Source: Culex pipiens pallens (Eukaryota; Arthropoda; Insecta; Diptera; Culicidae). Taken from it: a DNA stretch of 64,000 nucleotides. Below the pieces are notes generated by a model. It was not told the origin of the DNA. It saw nothing but the letters and a program-made list of their open reading frames with translations, and made no database searches. Both the position numbers and the translations under genes were made by a program. The stretch is from positions 8,202,207-8,266,206 of the forward strand of contig NC_068937.1 of the NCBI RefSeq assembly GCF_016801865.2, in the 5' to 3' direction. Positions 1 through 12,237 of the stretch are shown here, piece after piece (position 1 is the stretch's first letter; the number at the start of each line of letters is the position of its first letter).

Positions 1-268
1 TCCGCCGCAATCGGGGTGGCGGCTTTCCCTGCTTGTTGCTGGATTGGAGCTTTTCCACCGGGAGCCCGTTGTGTCGCTGTGGAAGACGGAAATTGTGAAT
101 CGGGAAAATTTACTCATCGGTCAAGCGAATGAAGTTGCTGAAGATTCCCATTGGCATGCTTTTGCGTCGCTGAAGGGCGGCCACTCCCTGAGCGCACTTT
201 ACGGTGGAAAACAGCGTACAATTTTCGCATGGCTGCCGCCCGAAAAAAAAAAAAAAAAAAAAAAAAAA
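1..268 (+). other. GC-rich fragment ending in a long poly(A) run
   Basis: About 240 bases of GC-rich sequence end in an A-run of roughly 27 bases (242-268), after which the sequence becomes ordinary AT-rich DNA. A sharp composition change at a poly(A) is what a retroposed sequence looks like (processed pseudogene or 3' end of a non-LTR element), but the 5' side is cut by the window edge and no target-site duplication can be checked. The open frame 44-280 has no recognisable domain and runs into the A-run, so I do not call it a gene. Confidence 0.35.
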
Positions 269-745
269 TTGAGAAACTGATGTCCACGCTCATTACAAAC
301 AAGTTTTTTTTTGTATGAATATTTATGGAGGGGAGGGGGTCTGGCTGAAATTTTAATAAAAAATAGTTTAGCGGTGTTTATGGATGGCCCCGTTACCTCT
401 TGTCGTAGATAAGGATTTATAAAGATTTGGTAGCATTTTTGTAATGATATATTTTAAATGATGAACTAATGATGCAAAATTGCTTCTTTGTTAATAGAAA
501 ATATAAATACTCACGAATTTGCAGAAAAATCCCAAAAAAAATAATTATTTACTATTTGCAAAACAAACCGTGCGCTCACATTTCCGGGCAGTGTGCAAAG
601 GTGTTAGTTTCATTCCCTGATTAGTACACCGACTGTAGATAACAATCACCCCCCTAAATAACACTTAATCACCGTGCTGTGTTAGTACAATCTTCCCGCT
701 TCCAAATCACCTTCCCCTCACACACAAACCCCCGGATTTGCTCAC

Positions 746-2013
746 CACGTCCTCCTCGTCGTCGTTGTAGTTGACGTTCAGCAGCATAAACTTCCAATAC
801 TGGACGCAGTCCGGTATCGAGTAGCTGCCGGTTGAAGTGACGGCGGGTTTCTCCAGCAGCAGCTCGTCAAGCGCTTCGTCATCCGAGGACGATGACTCGA
901 CGCCGCAGCTCGAGCAGAACGAGGACGTTTCCGAGGCGGACTCGTCGTCACGATAGTCGAAGACGTAATCCCGGCGGTAGTTGTAGACGATACGGTTGAC
1001 GCGGGGATCGGACGGGTGCAGCAGGATGCAGACGTTCCGGTACTGGTCCAGCGGGTGCCGGATGTTCCGGTTGGGGACGGGTGGCGGTGCTGGGCGGAGC
1101 TGTTTGGAGAAGGCAAAGTCGTCGACGACCTCCCACTCGGAGTCGTCCCGCGGAGGGTCGAGCCGGATGTACTCGTAGATGTGTTCCTGCTCGGAGGGAG
1201 CTTCTTCGTAGACCGATTCCGGGTTGGGTTCCGTTTTGCAGGTCCAGATGTGCTGGTAGATGTTGTTCTGCTGCTGCTGCTCTGAGCAATCCAGGTCGGA
1301 GTGGACTCCGCTGGTGCTGCTGGAGTTGCTTTGGACTTCTGGGTCCGGATTGGGCAACAGTTCACCCTTGCGACGTCGCCGTCGTCGAAAGTCCTCCAAC
1401 CGGTTCAGCATGGTCTCGTTGGCCTCCAGAAACTGGAAGTACTGATCGATGCGGACCGAGTCCTGCAGGGCACTCCCGGTAGACTCCGTACTCCGGTTTG
1501 TCATCACTACCCGATACCAATCACGTTTGTTGAACCGTCGACGACCTCCAAGCCTTGAAAGCACCACAAACACCTTGAGCCAACGCGCGTACGTCAACAC
1601 CACTCGACACAGACTGACGTCCAAGTGGAACTTTTGCAGCCGTAACCGCAACTCGCAAACAGCTGAATTCGGCTGACGGACGTAGTGTTTGCTCAGCGAT
1701 AGCTGAGGTGCCCGATACGAGCTTATCACCGGCGGCCGCTCCTCGTCCTCAACCTCGGAGCGGTCTTCTTTTTCTTCGATGACGATGACGCTACCCGGAG
1801 TGAGGGTTCCCCCCGCAGACGAGCAGCAGGACGATACCTCCTCGAACTCGACACTGCCGAATGTGACGAGGACCGGGTCGCCGTAAAGGTGGTCGTCTTC
1901 GGCGCTGAAGCGTCGTCGTTTTCTTTGGTTGTTTTCCCAGTTTAGACGGAATTCAGCGATTCGATCGTCTAGGTCTGATTCGCAGAACTTTGGAATTATG
2001 GGCGAGCGGTTCT
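746..2013 (-). CDS. Duplicate of RhoGAP-gene exon 3 (copy A), intact internal exon
   Basis: This is an open internal exon of 1,268 nt on the minus strand, paralogous to the exon at 20174-21453. The acceptor is TTTCCCAG at 2014-2021 and the donor is GTGAGC at 740-745. I read the frame open from 2013 to the donor, including the part upstream of 1729. It differs from copy B by a few substitutions and by 12 nt of in-frame length (three Ala codons near the C-terminal part and one Asn codon missing). Content: acidic and serine-rich tracts, an Arg-rich segment, and Tyr motifs NIYQH, PVYEE-like and HIYEY. Start and end phases equal those of copy B. It lies downstream (minus-strand sense) of the RhoGAP stop codon, so it cannot belong to that transcript unless more exons lie beyond the left edge. 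No frameshift or stop was seen, so it is either young or under selection. Confidence 0.7.
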
Positions 2014-2434
2014 CTGGGAAATTGAATGTTTTTTACTTGTTTGTAATGTATTTTTTATTTGACTGAAGCTTTCTGTGTGTTTTTAGTGATATTCTAAAAA
2101 ATGAGTTTTTTTTAACTTGATGTGAAATTTTGTTGTTATTTTTGAACAATTAACAATTTTAATTCAATTATCAATTCTGGAGTTATTTTTAAAAAGCTCT
2201 AATAAAAGAAATTGCTCTTTGGTTGTTTTTGGAACCGCCTTGAGTGGAGTTTTCAAAATCACCCAAAAAGATGAAAATGTAAATTTTGTATATCGTACTT
2301 TTTCAAAAAAAAATCTCTGGATTTCTTGAGATATCTTCATAATTTCCTCTGTTTTTGCATTATCCTATGAAACAATTTTCTTTTAAATAGAGTTTTGTCT
2401 CCTTAACTGACCAAACTATATTAGGGCTTATAGT

Positions 2435-2825
2435 CAGGGTTGCCAGGTTGCCAGATAAATCTGGGAATGCCAGATTTTTCAAGTGTCTGCCAGAATAAAA
2501 ATTAACCCTTCTCTGTGCCAGATATTGACAGATTTTGACAGATTTTTCACTTTATGCCCATTTAGAACAATTATTCGGTTAAAATGAACGAATATAATTG
2601 AAAATAGAATGTGTATTTCTTAAATAAAATGCAAGTTCAATTTTTTCGAGGCCTTAGAATCAGTTAAACCATCAGAACTCTACAAACTTTTGAATTAATT
2701 TATATCCTCCCTCTTCTTCACCATTCGAATTTGTTAGATTTTCGTCTGTCAGATTTTTCCAGATTTTAAATAAATACATTGCCAGATTTTTCAAATTTGA
2801 CCTGGTAACCCTGCTGGTAACCCTG
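2435..2825. mobile_element. hAT-like MITE rich in GCCAGATTT, present only in duplicate copy A
   Basis: The ends are CAGGGTTGCCAG and CTGGTAACCCTG, an imperfect inverted repeat, and the interior repeats the word gccagattt many times. Copy B of the segmental duplication lacks it, though B carries other insertions nearby. The CAGGG terminus fits hAT-type elements, but I do not see an 8-bp target duplication, so the superfamily is tentative. A diverged relative is interrupted at 10375-12475. Confidence 0.6.
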
Positions 2826-3655
2826 CCCTAAACACTAAAAAGGTCAAGCATGCTTATTTCAATGCCTAAATATATGTTTAACCAAAATGGTGTGTCGAAA
2901 AAGGCTTCATATGCTTTTTGATGACGTTAAAAAACACTTTTTAGGTCTAGATTAGTCTAGATTACTGTCTCAAAAAAAGTTCTTCAAACTTGAAAAAAAA
3001 ACAAGAAAGACAATTTCACATAACAGCTATTTCAGAAGAATTTGAATTAACCTGAAAAATTTGATAAATAGTTGACAAAAATAATAAGCTATTGATCAAA
3101 AACTTTTAAAAATAACGAATTTGAAAATTAGTTGCATTTTATTTTCAAAAAAAGCCGTTTTCAGTTGAAGATTTAGTTCCTCCTATCTCAAAAATCGAGA
3201 ATACAAATGAATATAAGCAAAACAAATGCTCATTACAAACACTGTTTCAATCAGTTTGAAACTGTTTTGATTGCATTTTATAAAAAAAAATTTAACTCAT
3301 CTGAGCTCTGAATATCTTTTAATTTGATTTTTGAATGTTTTAAAAATTCAACTTAAATTCAAGGATAAAACGTTTTTTTACTCTCCCTTCCCCTCTTCTT
3401 TATGAAATTTATCAATTTAAAAATAGTAGTTTATGCAGCAAATTGACGACGAGTGCTGAAAAAATCTAGTTTTGCAACGAGTTCCTTACAACATTTTTTG
3501 CATTTCCAAAGAACACACATTGAGTGAAATTTTAAGTCAAATTTTCATGTATTTTGTCAATAAATCGTTTAAATCAAAAAATGTTGAAAAGTGTTACTTT
3601 TCGAAACAAGTGCTGAAAATTTCAACTTTTCAAAACCCATTTCAGTGCTTCCCCT

Positions 3656-5230
3656 CAAAATAAACAACACAGAAAAAAAGAAAAATATTGCGAAAATCTG
3701 ACGTGTTGACTTGATTCCCCATGTTTGCTCTCCCTGTCACACACGTGGTGCACGCCAACGAGTCAAACTCGGCTGTGTATGTGTGTGTGTGTGTGTGTCT
3801 GTGTTAAGCAAATATGATTGCTTAATTTATATGTAAATTTTTATTACACAGCTCCTAGGTTTTATTTTTACTCGCGCGCTCTCTCTCCCTGGTTGGCTGG
3901 CGGGAGACTTTATCCTGTAATTCATCATCCTGACGTCGAGAGTCAGCTTTTTTCCGCCGACTGAAACCGGGTGCGAAAAACATATGTGCGTGGGCGTAAA
4001 TTGGTGTCCTTGTGCGTGTGTGTGTTTGTGCAAATTGGTACGCGCTCACTTTAATTTTTAATACACATTTTCGCCGAAAACGACTGCTGGGGATGTTGAT
4101 TTTATTAGGGCTTGCCTGGTGCGCAAATATTTAGTTGGAACTTTTCGCATGGAAAATGGAAATTCGATCGGAATTTTCGGGGCTGGATATTTTTGCTCGA
4201 CAATTCTAGCCTTATATTTGACGAAATGAAGTGCGAACGAGTCAACTTTTTCCCATTTGGAGAGCGACAGTTGGTCCCGGGAAGTGCAAAATGGGTTAGC
4301 TATTGACTAATAAATTTATAATAATTTAGAAGGTAGTATTTACCTATATTTCACTGAGTGCATGTGGCAGGTGGAAAACAAGTCATTTGAAGATGGCAAT
4401 GTTTCGAAAGTAAAAAGTTGGAAATGTGTTTGAACATTCCAGCAAATATTATTTTTCTTCAAATAATGGCTCTTCTTGGCTTAGTCAAACACTCAAATGT
4501 TACTCATTTTTCCTTTTTATTGCCAGGGTTCTCCATTCTAATGCAAACATAGCTCCCCTCAATCACATTTCAAACCCCCACATCTTCATCTAACCCCCTC
4601 AAATTAATTTCGATTCGTTCACACATTTTTCTCATTCATCTGGCACCACCCACCACCCACAAAATCCACAGAGATGATCTATCTGACCATAGCCACCCTA
4701 CCGCAGGGGCAATCCCAAATGATGCATCCTCGCCACCCTCTTCCACCCAAAAGTGTTTTGGAAAGGCAAATCTCTTTTGAGCAATTCTCTATGATTTTCA
4801 AAATTTACTTGTCTGGGTATTATTTTAATTTTGGATTAAAATGACCATATTTTTTTCTATGAATACTAGTCTCATAACAATTTTAATAAATAAAAAACAA
4901 CTCAAATTTAGAACAAATTTTCAATTTTCAAGAGTTTTTTTGTATTTTGTGAAAATTAAGGTATTTCACACAAAAATCTCTCTCTTTTTCTCAATTTTGC
5001 ATAATTTGGTTTGATTAATTTGGAATTTTCGGTCCTTTCTGAATGTTAGTTCATATTTAACAAAATTAAAATTTCAATTTTGTTTCGAAGGGATTTGAAC
5101 ATCGGTTTATATGTTTCATAAGCTGTTCGCGTGACACTTGAAGTTCTTAAATTATATTGATTATTTTATTTATTTATTTGCGTTTAAGGACCACTTAACT
5201 CAAGAGTCATTCGGGTCCGAACATATTTGA
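3656..5230. other. Intergenic DNA with a short TG microsatellite
   Basis: I see no gene here. The stretch holds a (TG)n microsatellite near 3776-3800, a mixed-composition piece at 3850-4060, a C/A-rich tract at 4550-4740 and otherwise AT-rich DNA. Short open frames have no coding character. Confidence 0.5.
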
Positions 5231-5673
5231 CACATTCCGCCGTGACGTTGCAACGCTTTGACTTTTCTTTTTTCAGTATTTTAGCTGTAACTCAAAAATT
5301 ACATTGAAAAGGTACATATGTTATGACAGATTCGGAAAGTACATTAAATTTCCTATAAGAAACAATGTTGAAACATTATTTGAAGCGAATATTCTATTTT
5401 TGAGAGGAGAATATGAAGCGTGACGTTGCAACGTGTGACTTTTTCTCAATCCTGACCCAATTCATGTTTCGCCATTAACTCTGCTCTGTTAAACGGCAAA
5501 TTTGGATTTCTTCTTCCATTTTTAGTGTAAAATTGGCCAACAAATCGAATGCAATCATCAGTTTTTCGAAAAAATTAAACCTCGATTTTTAAAGACCACT
5601 TACATTTCGTGATGTTGCAACGATCTGTTTATGAAAACAGGGTTTTTCGTTGCGTTGCAACGTCACGAAATTT

Positions 5674-5933
5674 TGAGGACAAAAGCAAAGGCCAGCAGAG
5701 CCAACCAAGACCCCTACACAATCCCCCTTCCCTTCCCACGCCTTGTCTTTAACATCAATCCCTTCCCTACTAACCCCGAGTAGGCCGCGGGTAATCGGCT
5801 CCCCTCCCACTAACATTTACACACAAGATCCTCTGTAATTATTAAGTCAAATGTAATTACAAAAGCCGACTCGGTCCTAACCAGGTCCCAGTACCGAAAA
5901 GGACCTAATAAAAATAATTTTATGAGAAAAAAA
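5674..5933 (+). mobile_element. 5'-truncated non-LTR retrotransposon 3' end with 15-bp TSD
   Basis: About 260 bp of C-rich sequence end in CCCAGTACCGAAAAGGACC, then taataaaaataattttatga and an A-run. It is flanked by an exact 15-bp duplication aacgtcacgaaattt at 5659-5673 and 5934-5948. Poly(A), 5' truncation and a variable-length target duplication are the hallmarks of LINE-type target-primed insertion. The same 3' end is at 13327-13375. The 3' tail differs from that of the full-length element at 32.3-36.6 kb, so it is another family. Confidence 0.85.
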
Positions 5934-6224
5934 AACGTCACGAAATTTAAGTTTCAAAATAAATCATAGTTTTTGTTAGTTTGAACAACTGTAGGTTAAG
6001 ATTTTATTATAAGACATTTATAGACAGTACAAGGACATGTGAATTGATTGGCCCGCCTATGTTAGACCCACCCCCCCCTCCCTCCCACTATACCGCTTTC
6101 ACAGTAGCAGTACGATTTACGAAGTTTTCCAAAGCGTTTTCAAAGTAAAAAAAAATTGTTTGTATTATTCCATTATCACGAAGGACAACCCCCCCCCCAC
6201 TCTCCCCTCCTCTATCCATGTAAT

Positions 6225-6376
6225 GGGACGTCCATGCATTACGTAACGGCGTAATATCAAGGGGGAGGGGGAGGGTTCGAGGATTTATACAAAAAAATGG
6301 ATCGGAAATGTATTACCTGGGGGTGGAGGGGGTCTAAAAATATTAATGTTTTGTTACGTAATGCATGTACGCTCCC
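6225..6376. mobile_element. Small MITE with ATGCATTACGTAAC inverted ends
   Basis: Left end GGGACGTCCATGCATTACG and right end, read in reverse, GGGAGCGTACATGCATTACG form an imperfect terminal inverted repeat around a G-rich interior of about 150 bp. A TAAT on each side may be the target duplication. No coding capacity. Confidence 0.6.
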
Positions 6377-7290
6377 TTAATAAGTTAATGGTTTCGGGCA
6401 ATTTACAAAACACGTGGGAGTTTAAGAAGGGTGGTAAGGAGCTTCAAGTTTTCAGGAGGGCTGAAATTTATAAATTAAGTGCCCATATCGTTTGTTGATG
6501 GCCCCTAAGGGGTGATCTGCAAACAACGTAACTTATTTGGTTGAATTTTGTGCTTTTGAGGAAATAATAAAACTGTTTACCTGCGCAACATAACATTTTT
6601 AATTGCGATCAACTAAACGTTGCATGCAACTTATTTAGGTAAGGGTTCGTCCAACAACAAAGTGACAAAAGTTTGTAAAAAAACACTTGAATCACGTGAT
6701 TTTTATTGTTTAGTGAATTTCACTGTAATTTGGCCTACATAAGGGTATGGGATAAAACAAATCGTTGCGTTGTATTAGAATGAACCCTTACGTAAATCAG
6801 TTTATCATAAAAGGGCCATCCAGTAACCACGTGATAACTTTTTTGAAAGTTTTAGAATTTTTCCACCTTGTGAACATCGGACTATTTGGATTTGTTCAGC
6901 AAGTTTTATAAAATACTACTTTTTTCGAGTTGCATACGAACTTAAGTGACGGAATTTGTGAATGACCCATGTACAATTCTTTTGTGAATATGCTCGGAAA
7001 CATTATATAAAAAATATATAATATTTAGTATCCTTTTATCTTCAACAACCAACTACGCATACACCTTTTTTGCCATGTGACCAATATGATTTAAAATTTC
7101 GTGACGTTGCAACGCAAACTTAAACCTGTTGTAACTTTGGATCTAGACAACCAATTTAGTCGCTCTAGGTTGCATTTGAAAGCTCTTTCCAAGTACAAAG
7201 AGCATCCGAAATATCAAAATGATTGAATGTTTAGTTTTCTGTTGACATACACAACTGTTCCTTGACGTTGCAACGCAATAAAATGGTAAA

Positions 7291-8579
7291 CTTACACTAG
7301 TTTGAAAAAATACTTTACTTAAGATAAACGGCAAATCCATGACATTTCCGTTTAGTACATTTAAAAACCTACAAAATGCAACCAAAAGAATAATTTTTGG
7401 ATTTTATTTCGCTGAAAACCAGGAGTTTTTAGAAAAATGTTTTAAAACGATGATTTTATCACGAATTGATACATAACTCAACCAACTTGTACATAATGAT
7501 ATTCAAATGGTCAATTAATGAAAAACATGATTTTTGAAGCTTCAAGTAGTCTAGAATCGAGCAAAAATATCCAAATAGCTCATACACACTTTTCAAAATT
7601 TCATCCTAAGGTGTACATTGCCGGAGAATATGTCATTTATTCTTCATATTTGAGTGATATTCAAAGTTTCTTAGAAAAATTTAAAAGAAGTATTCCTTGA
7701 TAAAATTTAAATTGACTATATTAAATAATTTTGTAAGTAATTTTGCAGGGAAAAATTTCCAAAAAAAATTGTCTCAAATAGCTAAGCTTGGCAGAAATAT
7801 TTTTGCCCATGAAACTATTTTACTACTAATCCCTTCTAAAAAATTAGATTTATTCAAAGTTTAATTGAAGACAAAAAAAACTTAAAAAATTAAGTATAAA
7901 AAAATTTATCAGGCATCTTTCTTTTTTGCAAATTTCAAGAGAATAACCCTCCCGAAAGAAAGGATTTTAGTGCCCCAAAGAAGCCAAAAGGAGCAGGGGG
8001 AGCATCAACCCCCCCCCCCCTACCCCCGAAACTGGGAGGTTGGGGGTGGTGTTAGCTTTGGGGTTTTGTGATTAATGATTCGATTTGCGCAGCATATTTT
8101 TGCTCAAGAAATAAAGGACGAAATGGGGGGAAGGGTGAAGGGTTGTGGTCAGATTTTGGGAGGGGTTGATTGGGGGAGAGTAAAAATGGGGGTGATTTCA
8201 TAGATTAGAGCTTTCTTCGCGAATGATTGCTTTTTTGAGGTGGGGAGATGGCTTTTCTTGGTTTTATAATTGATAGCTTTCAGGGGGGTGGGGTTTGATT
8301 TGTTGCGAAAATGGGCTTGTGAAATTGGACAATCTATAATTGTCGCGATCAAGGTCACGGTCATTAGTTTGAGTGCAGTTTTTCAACTGACTTCCAAAAT
8401 AGACCAACATGCTACAATTTATTTGCGCTTTTCAGAATGCAATCGAATTTTTCCTAAAAACCCAGAACAAATCTTCGCTACATGAAAAGCTGAATTGTAG
8501 AAATTGCGAGGTATATTTTTTATTATTTTTGATGCGTTATTTTTATTTTGACAATTGTTATTTGCTTTTTTGATCCACC
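7291..8579. other. Intergenic AT-rich DNA with poly-C/G tracts
   Basis: No gene seen. It contains a C-run at about 8010-8025 and G-rich stretches at 8030-8300 that resemble decayed repeat ends. Short open frames at 7518-7700 and 8270-8485 have no recognisable features. Confidence 0.4.
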
Positions 8580-8583
8580 TTAA

Positions 8584-9588
8584 CCCTCTACTGCCCAAAT
8601 TTTGTATCGATTGTTTTTAAATTTTTTTCGTGTTTAGCAGGTTATTTTGAGCAACTTTTGTTCTACGAGAAACTTTACTTCTCTTGTTTTATTTTTAGTA
8701 TTTTAATTTGCATTTATCTTGTTTAATTAATGTTTGTTTTTGGTAGAATTTGGTCTATTCTACCACCTTCTATCAACACATTTTGCTAATCTATTTTTTT
8801 TTTCATGTTATTACATTCACTGTTAATTTTTTTGCCTGTTTTCACATTATCTGCTATAGATAGCGCCATTATCATTTAAATTGTATTAAAATGCGTAGAG
8901 GCATAGTCTATGACACTACAAAAATTACTCCATATATCTTTTTACTTAAAATACAGTCCAGACTCGATTATCCGAAGGCCTCGGAAAAATTTCGCTTCGG
9001 ATAATCGAATCACGAAAAAAAATTTCTCTGTCTTATTTTTGATTGTCGTAAGTATGACCCCTAAACTGCGCTAAAATGACTTTCATTTTTTTTAATCCAA
9101 AATGGCGGCCAATATGGCGGTGATGAAATATAAAAAAAATGCATTTTATTATTTAATAAGCAATCAACTATTCAAATTTGATTAAAATGAGGTCACAGAA
9201 CTCGAATTTAACGTTTAAAACAAGAAAAAGAAAAAAACGAAAAAAAATTGTTCGTGATTCGATTATCCGAAATCCTATACAAACCTTCGGATAATCAAAC
9301 TTCATATAAACGAACTTCGGATAATTGAAACTTCGGATAATCGAGGCTTCGGATAATCGAATCTGGACTGTACAGGAAATGTTAGAAAAAAAACATAGTC
9401 AAAGTTGACCCCTAAAAAATTACATTTATTAAAACATTGGCAAAGTCACATAAAACAAGTCAAACTTCCAACCCTATTTTTTTCTAAATTTGCAGAGTTC
9501 TTGTTTACATTGCTTTTTAAAGATCAAAAATTGATTTAAAATGGATTTTTGGCGAATTGGCCTAGAGGCGGGGTTGGGTTGCAGACGG
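8584..9588 (-). mobile_element. TTAA-flanked (piggyBac-type) MITE, interrupted copy
   Basis: The element starts CCCTCTACTGCCC and ends with sequence matching the other terminus (gggttgggttgcagacgg), with TTAA at 8580-8583 and 9589-9592. It is the reverse-orientation relative of the two 617-bp copies at 19260-19876 and 45882-46498. The extra length is explained by a second MITE at 8954-9370. TTAA targets with CCCT-type ends are characteristic of piggyBac-superfamily elements; no transposase is encoded. Confidence 0.8.
8954..9370. mobile_element. 417-bp TA-flanked MITE nested in the 8584-9588 element
   Basis: Ends CAGTCCAGACTCGATTATCC and its reverse complement near 9350-9370, flanked by TA at 8952-8953 and 9371-9372. 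The host element elsewhere reads straight through (aaaatataggaaat type sequence near 19490 in reverse), giving the empty site. TA duplication and CAGT ends suggest a Tc1/mariner-type non-autonomous element. Inner sub-repeats of ttcggataatcga occur at both ends. Confidence 0.85.
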
Positions 9589-9592
9589 TTAA

Positions 9593-10374
9593 CTTAATCA
9601 CATAAAAATAAGTACGGACGATATTTTACCAAGGAACTTTCAAACCAATAAGGGGCCCAATCCAAGCACTTTTGTGTTTAAGCAAATTGAAAAAATAGTT
9701 TTTTAAAGGAATTAACATTGCAAAAAATTGTAGGAGCGTAATTTTCTTTAACTTTCTTTGAAATTTCTTTTTTTTCGATATTTGTAGCGGTGAACAAAAT
9801 CATAGCTCTGGTACCGGATTTTGCACCATCTTAAATTCAAGCGCAAAGGATTCCTCTTTAAGTCCCCTAAAATATATCAACAAATTTCGCAAAAAAAAAA
9901 TAAAGCTCCAAAAGGATCTTCTATGATAAAGATTTTCGAATATTCACAAAGAATACAAATTCTCGTTTTTTTACAGGAAAAGTAATCAGTTAAATTCTCG
10001 ACAAATTGGTTGATTTTTACTATCGAACCGAACTATTTTTTCAAGCTGTTATTCCAGTTTTTTTTATTCACTAGAGTACCCAGAAGCAGAAACCTCCATT
10101 TGATTGGGTTATTTTAAGCATCGGTGCCAATTTTGAGAAAATTTGGTTAAGATGAACCCATTGATATCCGAGGCTATAGTTGGTAAGAAAAGGAATTTCA
10201 TTGAAAAAATAGTGTTTTTAACCGCCGGTAACTTTTCTCGATCTTTTCGACAAAATTGTAGATAAAAAAATAATACAAAAATCGCACTGTTGGAAAAAAA
10301 GTTGAAAAGAAACAGCGTACAAAATTTAGTTCATTATTGTTTTCTAAAAATATTAAATTTCAATATATTTAAAG
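9593..10374. other. AT-rich intergenic DNA
   Basis: No gene, no clear element boundary. Reads like decayed repeat sequence. Confidence 0.4.
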
Positions 10375-10513
10375 CTGGGAATGCCAGATTTTTGAAACGT
10401 CAGCAAGAATAAAAATTTACAATTACTTATCTTTGCCAGATTTTGACAGATTTCGACAGAATTTTCATGTTCTGCCAATTTAGATCATCTTTTTGATCCA
10501 AATTAAAGAGTTT

Positions 10514-12237
10514 TACCGTAAACCGGGGTGACTTTGATAGGATTTCAATTTGTTTTTGGAATATTTTCCAACAGGAAAGGTTGTTCTCAAGATCATTATT
10601 TTTTAAACATGTACTGGGGTAGGCCACACAAAGTCCATGTACTATTTTAGAAAAAAAAAAATTTTCAATAGTGTTAGGAAAATTAATTACGTTAAAAAAT
10701 CTTAGTTTATATTCCGGGGCAGTGTTGCAAATGAGTGATAGAAAAGCTATCAATAGATTATCTCTGCACCAAAAATATCCGAGAGTATAGCGGCCGTCAC
10801 TATAGCTTGTGAGATCTCTTCTTGCGTCTCGTGATTCACAGCGATGTCATTCTCCCTCTCTATCACTCCTCCCCGTTTCCTCGACTATGCGCTCTCACCG
10901 CTGAATCTCTCAATCTCTCTGAATACTGCAATGAGAGAACACGAGATGGCGATTAGGAGCCGACCTCGCATGACGTCCCGCTAAACTGCGTTTGCAAAAT
11001 TGGTTTTGTGGCGGCTTTTGTGGTTAAACGATGTTGCGGTAGGATGATCGTGGAAGCGGGAATGAGAGAGAAAAGGAAAATGTCAATCGCGAGTGGGTAA
11101 ACACGAAAACGTGTTCGGCTATGTTCGGCGCTGAGAGTTTCAATGAGGAGAGAAGAGCAGTTGTATTTGAGTCAAGATTATTCAGGCGGGATAATTGTAG
11201 TTGCTGAGAGCTGATATTTTGATATTTTAACAACCCTGTTCCGGGGTGACTTTGATAGTCATAGTTTTTCTTGTTAAAATCATATTTAAGATGTTCAAAT
11301 TTTATTTGTACGTTAAATTTATCATCACTAAAGTAACTGATAAAGCTTTTAAGAAAAAAAATCAATGTTTATATTTAGTTAACTAAGTTTATAAGCTTTT
11401 TAACAAAATAGATATAAATTTCAAGTAAAATTGTTAAAAAGTCGGAATTTTGCCTGAAATTGGTTAAAACTAGTTTTGTTTATAAAATTATCGATTTATA
11501 TTGCATTTTATACTGAATTTGAACCACAAATCACAAGTTTTCATATTTTACATGAAATTTGTTCAACTGAAATTGCTTATAAACTTGGAGATTTTTTTAA
11601 CTTGTGTTTCAAAAACACATATTATTTATTATTTACAAACTTATTTAACCTTCTCCTAGTGGAAAATTATCCAAGGAATCCGAAAATGCATTCCGTTTTC
11701 CGATTCAAAACCATGTTCATTGATAAAATCATGACACTTTGAGATGTTCAAAATAATGACTTTCATCAACATTTTCTTAACTTTAGTTTACTAACTTTTT
11801 GAACTTTTCAAAATTTTATGAAAAGTTCTTCTTGAGGTACTTTGAACACTTCTCTAGTCACAGTCTAAACCATTCCGTAAGTATTTTAATTGTACTGTTG
11901 TTGTGGCCTGAACCACAACACGCCCTTTTTCCATATTTACCATCTCTGTTTGGCGATATAAGACAATAAAACTTATGTACGTAGGAGGTAAAATGAAGTA
12001 AAGTCGATAGGTAGACAATTATAATACTAGGAGGTAGTTGATCTACCGACATGGAAATACTTAATAAAGGTAAGCTCGTCCTTGGACGAGCAGAGTTGAA
12101 GTGCAACTGACAAATGTGTACATTGTTTTAAATAAAAGAAAGTCCGAGATAATAAATATTTAACACTGTTCATTTTGCGGAAATATCGCGAACCTATCAA
12201 AGTCATCCCGGCTATCAAAATCACCCCGTTTTACGGT
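10514..12237. mobile_element. TACCGTAAAACGGGG-ended DNA element
   Basis: Left end taccgtaaaccggggtgact and right end (reverse) taccgtaaaacggggtga form a terminal inverted repeat, and ttt lies on each side as a possible 3-bp target duplication. It contains internal subterminal copies of the tttgatagg / cctatcaaa word and a nested hAT-like element (10720-11238). Open frames at 11024-11365, 11476-11742 and 11858-12224 show no transposase signature. Confidence 0.7.
10720..11238. mobile_element. 519-bp hAT-type MITE with 8-bp TSD
   Basis: The element begins CAGTGTTGCAAATGAG and ends AACAACCCTG. It is flanked by the exact 8-bp repeat TTCCGGGG at 10712-10719 and 11239-11246. An 8-bp duplication with CAGNGTTG ends is diagnostic of the hAT superfamily. 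The interior is GC-richer than its surroundings, with tracts of ctctct and gagaga, and encodes no transposase I can recognise. Confidence 0.85.

Larger units (their letters stand above)
320..3655 (-). repeat. Segmental duplication, copy A (pairs with 19135-23995)
   Basis: This stretch matches 19135-23995 in the same orientation about 19-20 kb away. The match covers the left flank (shared text around the run ending in tactcacgaa), the whole large exon, and the right intron up to about 3651, where A breaks off at ccatttcagtgct and B continues into a gaaaagt repeat. The exon parts are nearly identical. The introns differ by several insertions: copy A alone has a 391-bp GCCAG element (2435-2825), and copy B alone has a 617-bp TTAA element, a 225-bp MITE and further insertions. 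Either a real tandem duplication or two haplotypes placed in series by the assembler would give this. Confidence 0.9.
5231..7290. repeat. Repeat region with scattered GTGACGTTGCAACG words
   Basis: The word gacgttgcaacg, or a close variant, occurs near 5241, 5421, 5611, 5651 (reverse), 7101 and 7264. Its core CGTTGCAACG is a perfect palindrome. The copies flank other insertions (5674-5933 and 6225-6376), so the region looks like an old repetitive element broken by later ones. No protein-coding region was recognised. Confidence 0.5.

Noticed and set aside
1016..1676. Plus-strand ORFs opposite the duplicated exon (also 20453-21116)
   Set aside because: Mirror frames of a GC-rich minus-strand exon; low-complexity Arg/Ser-rich products.
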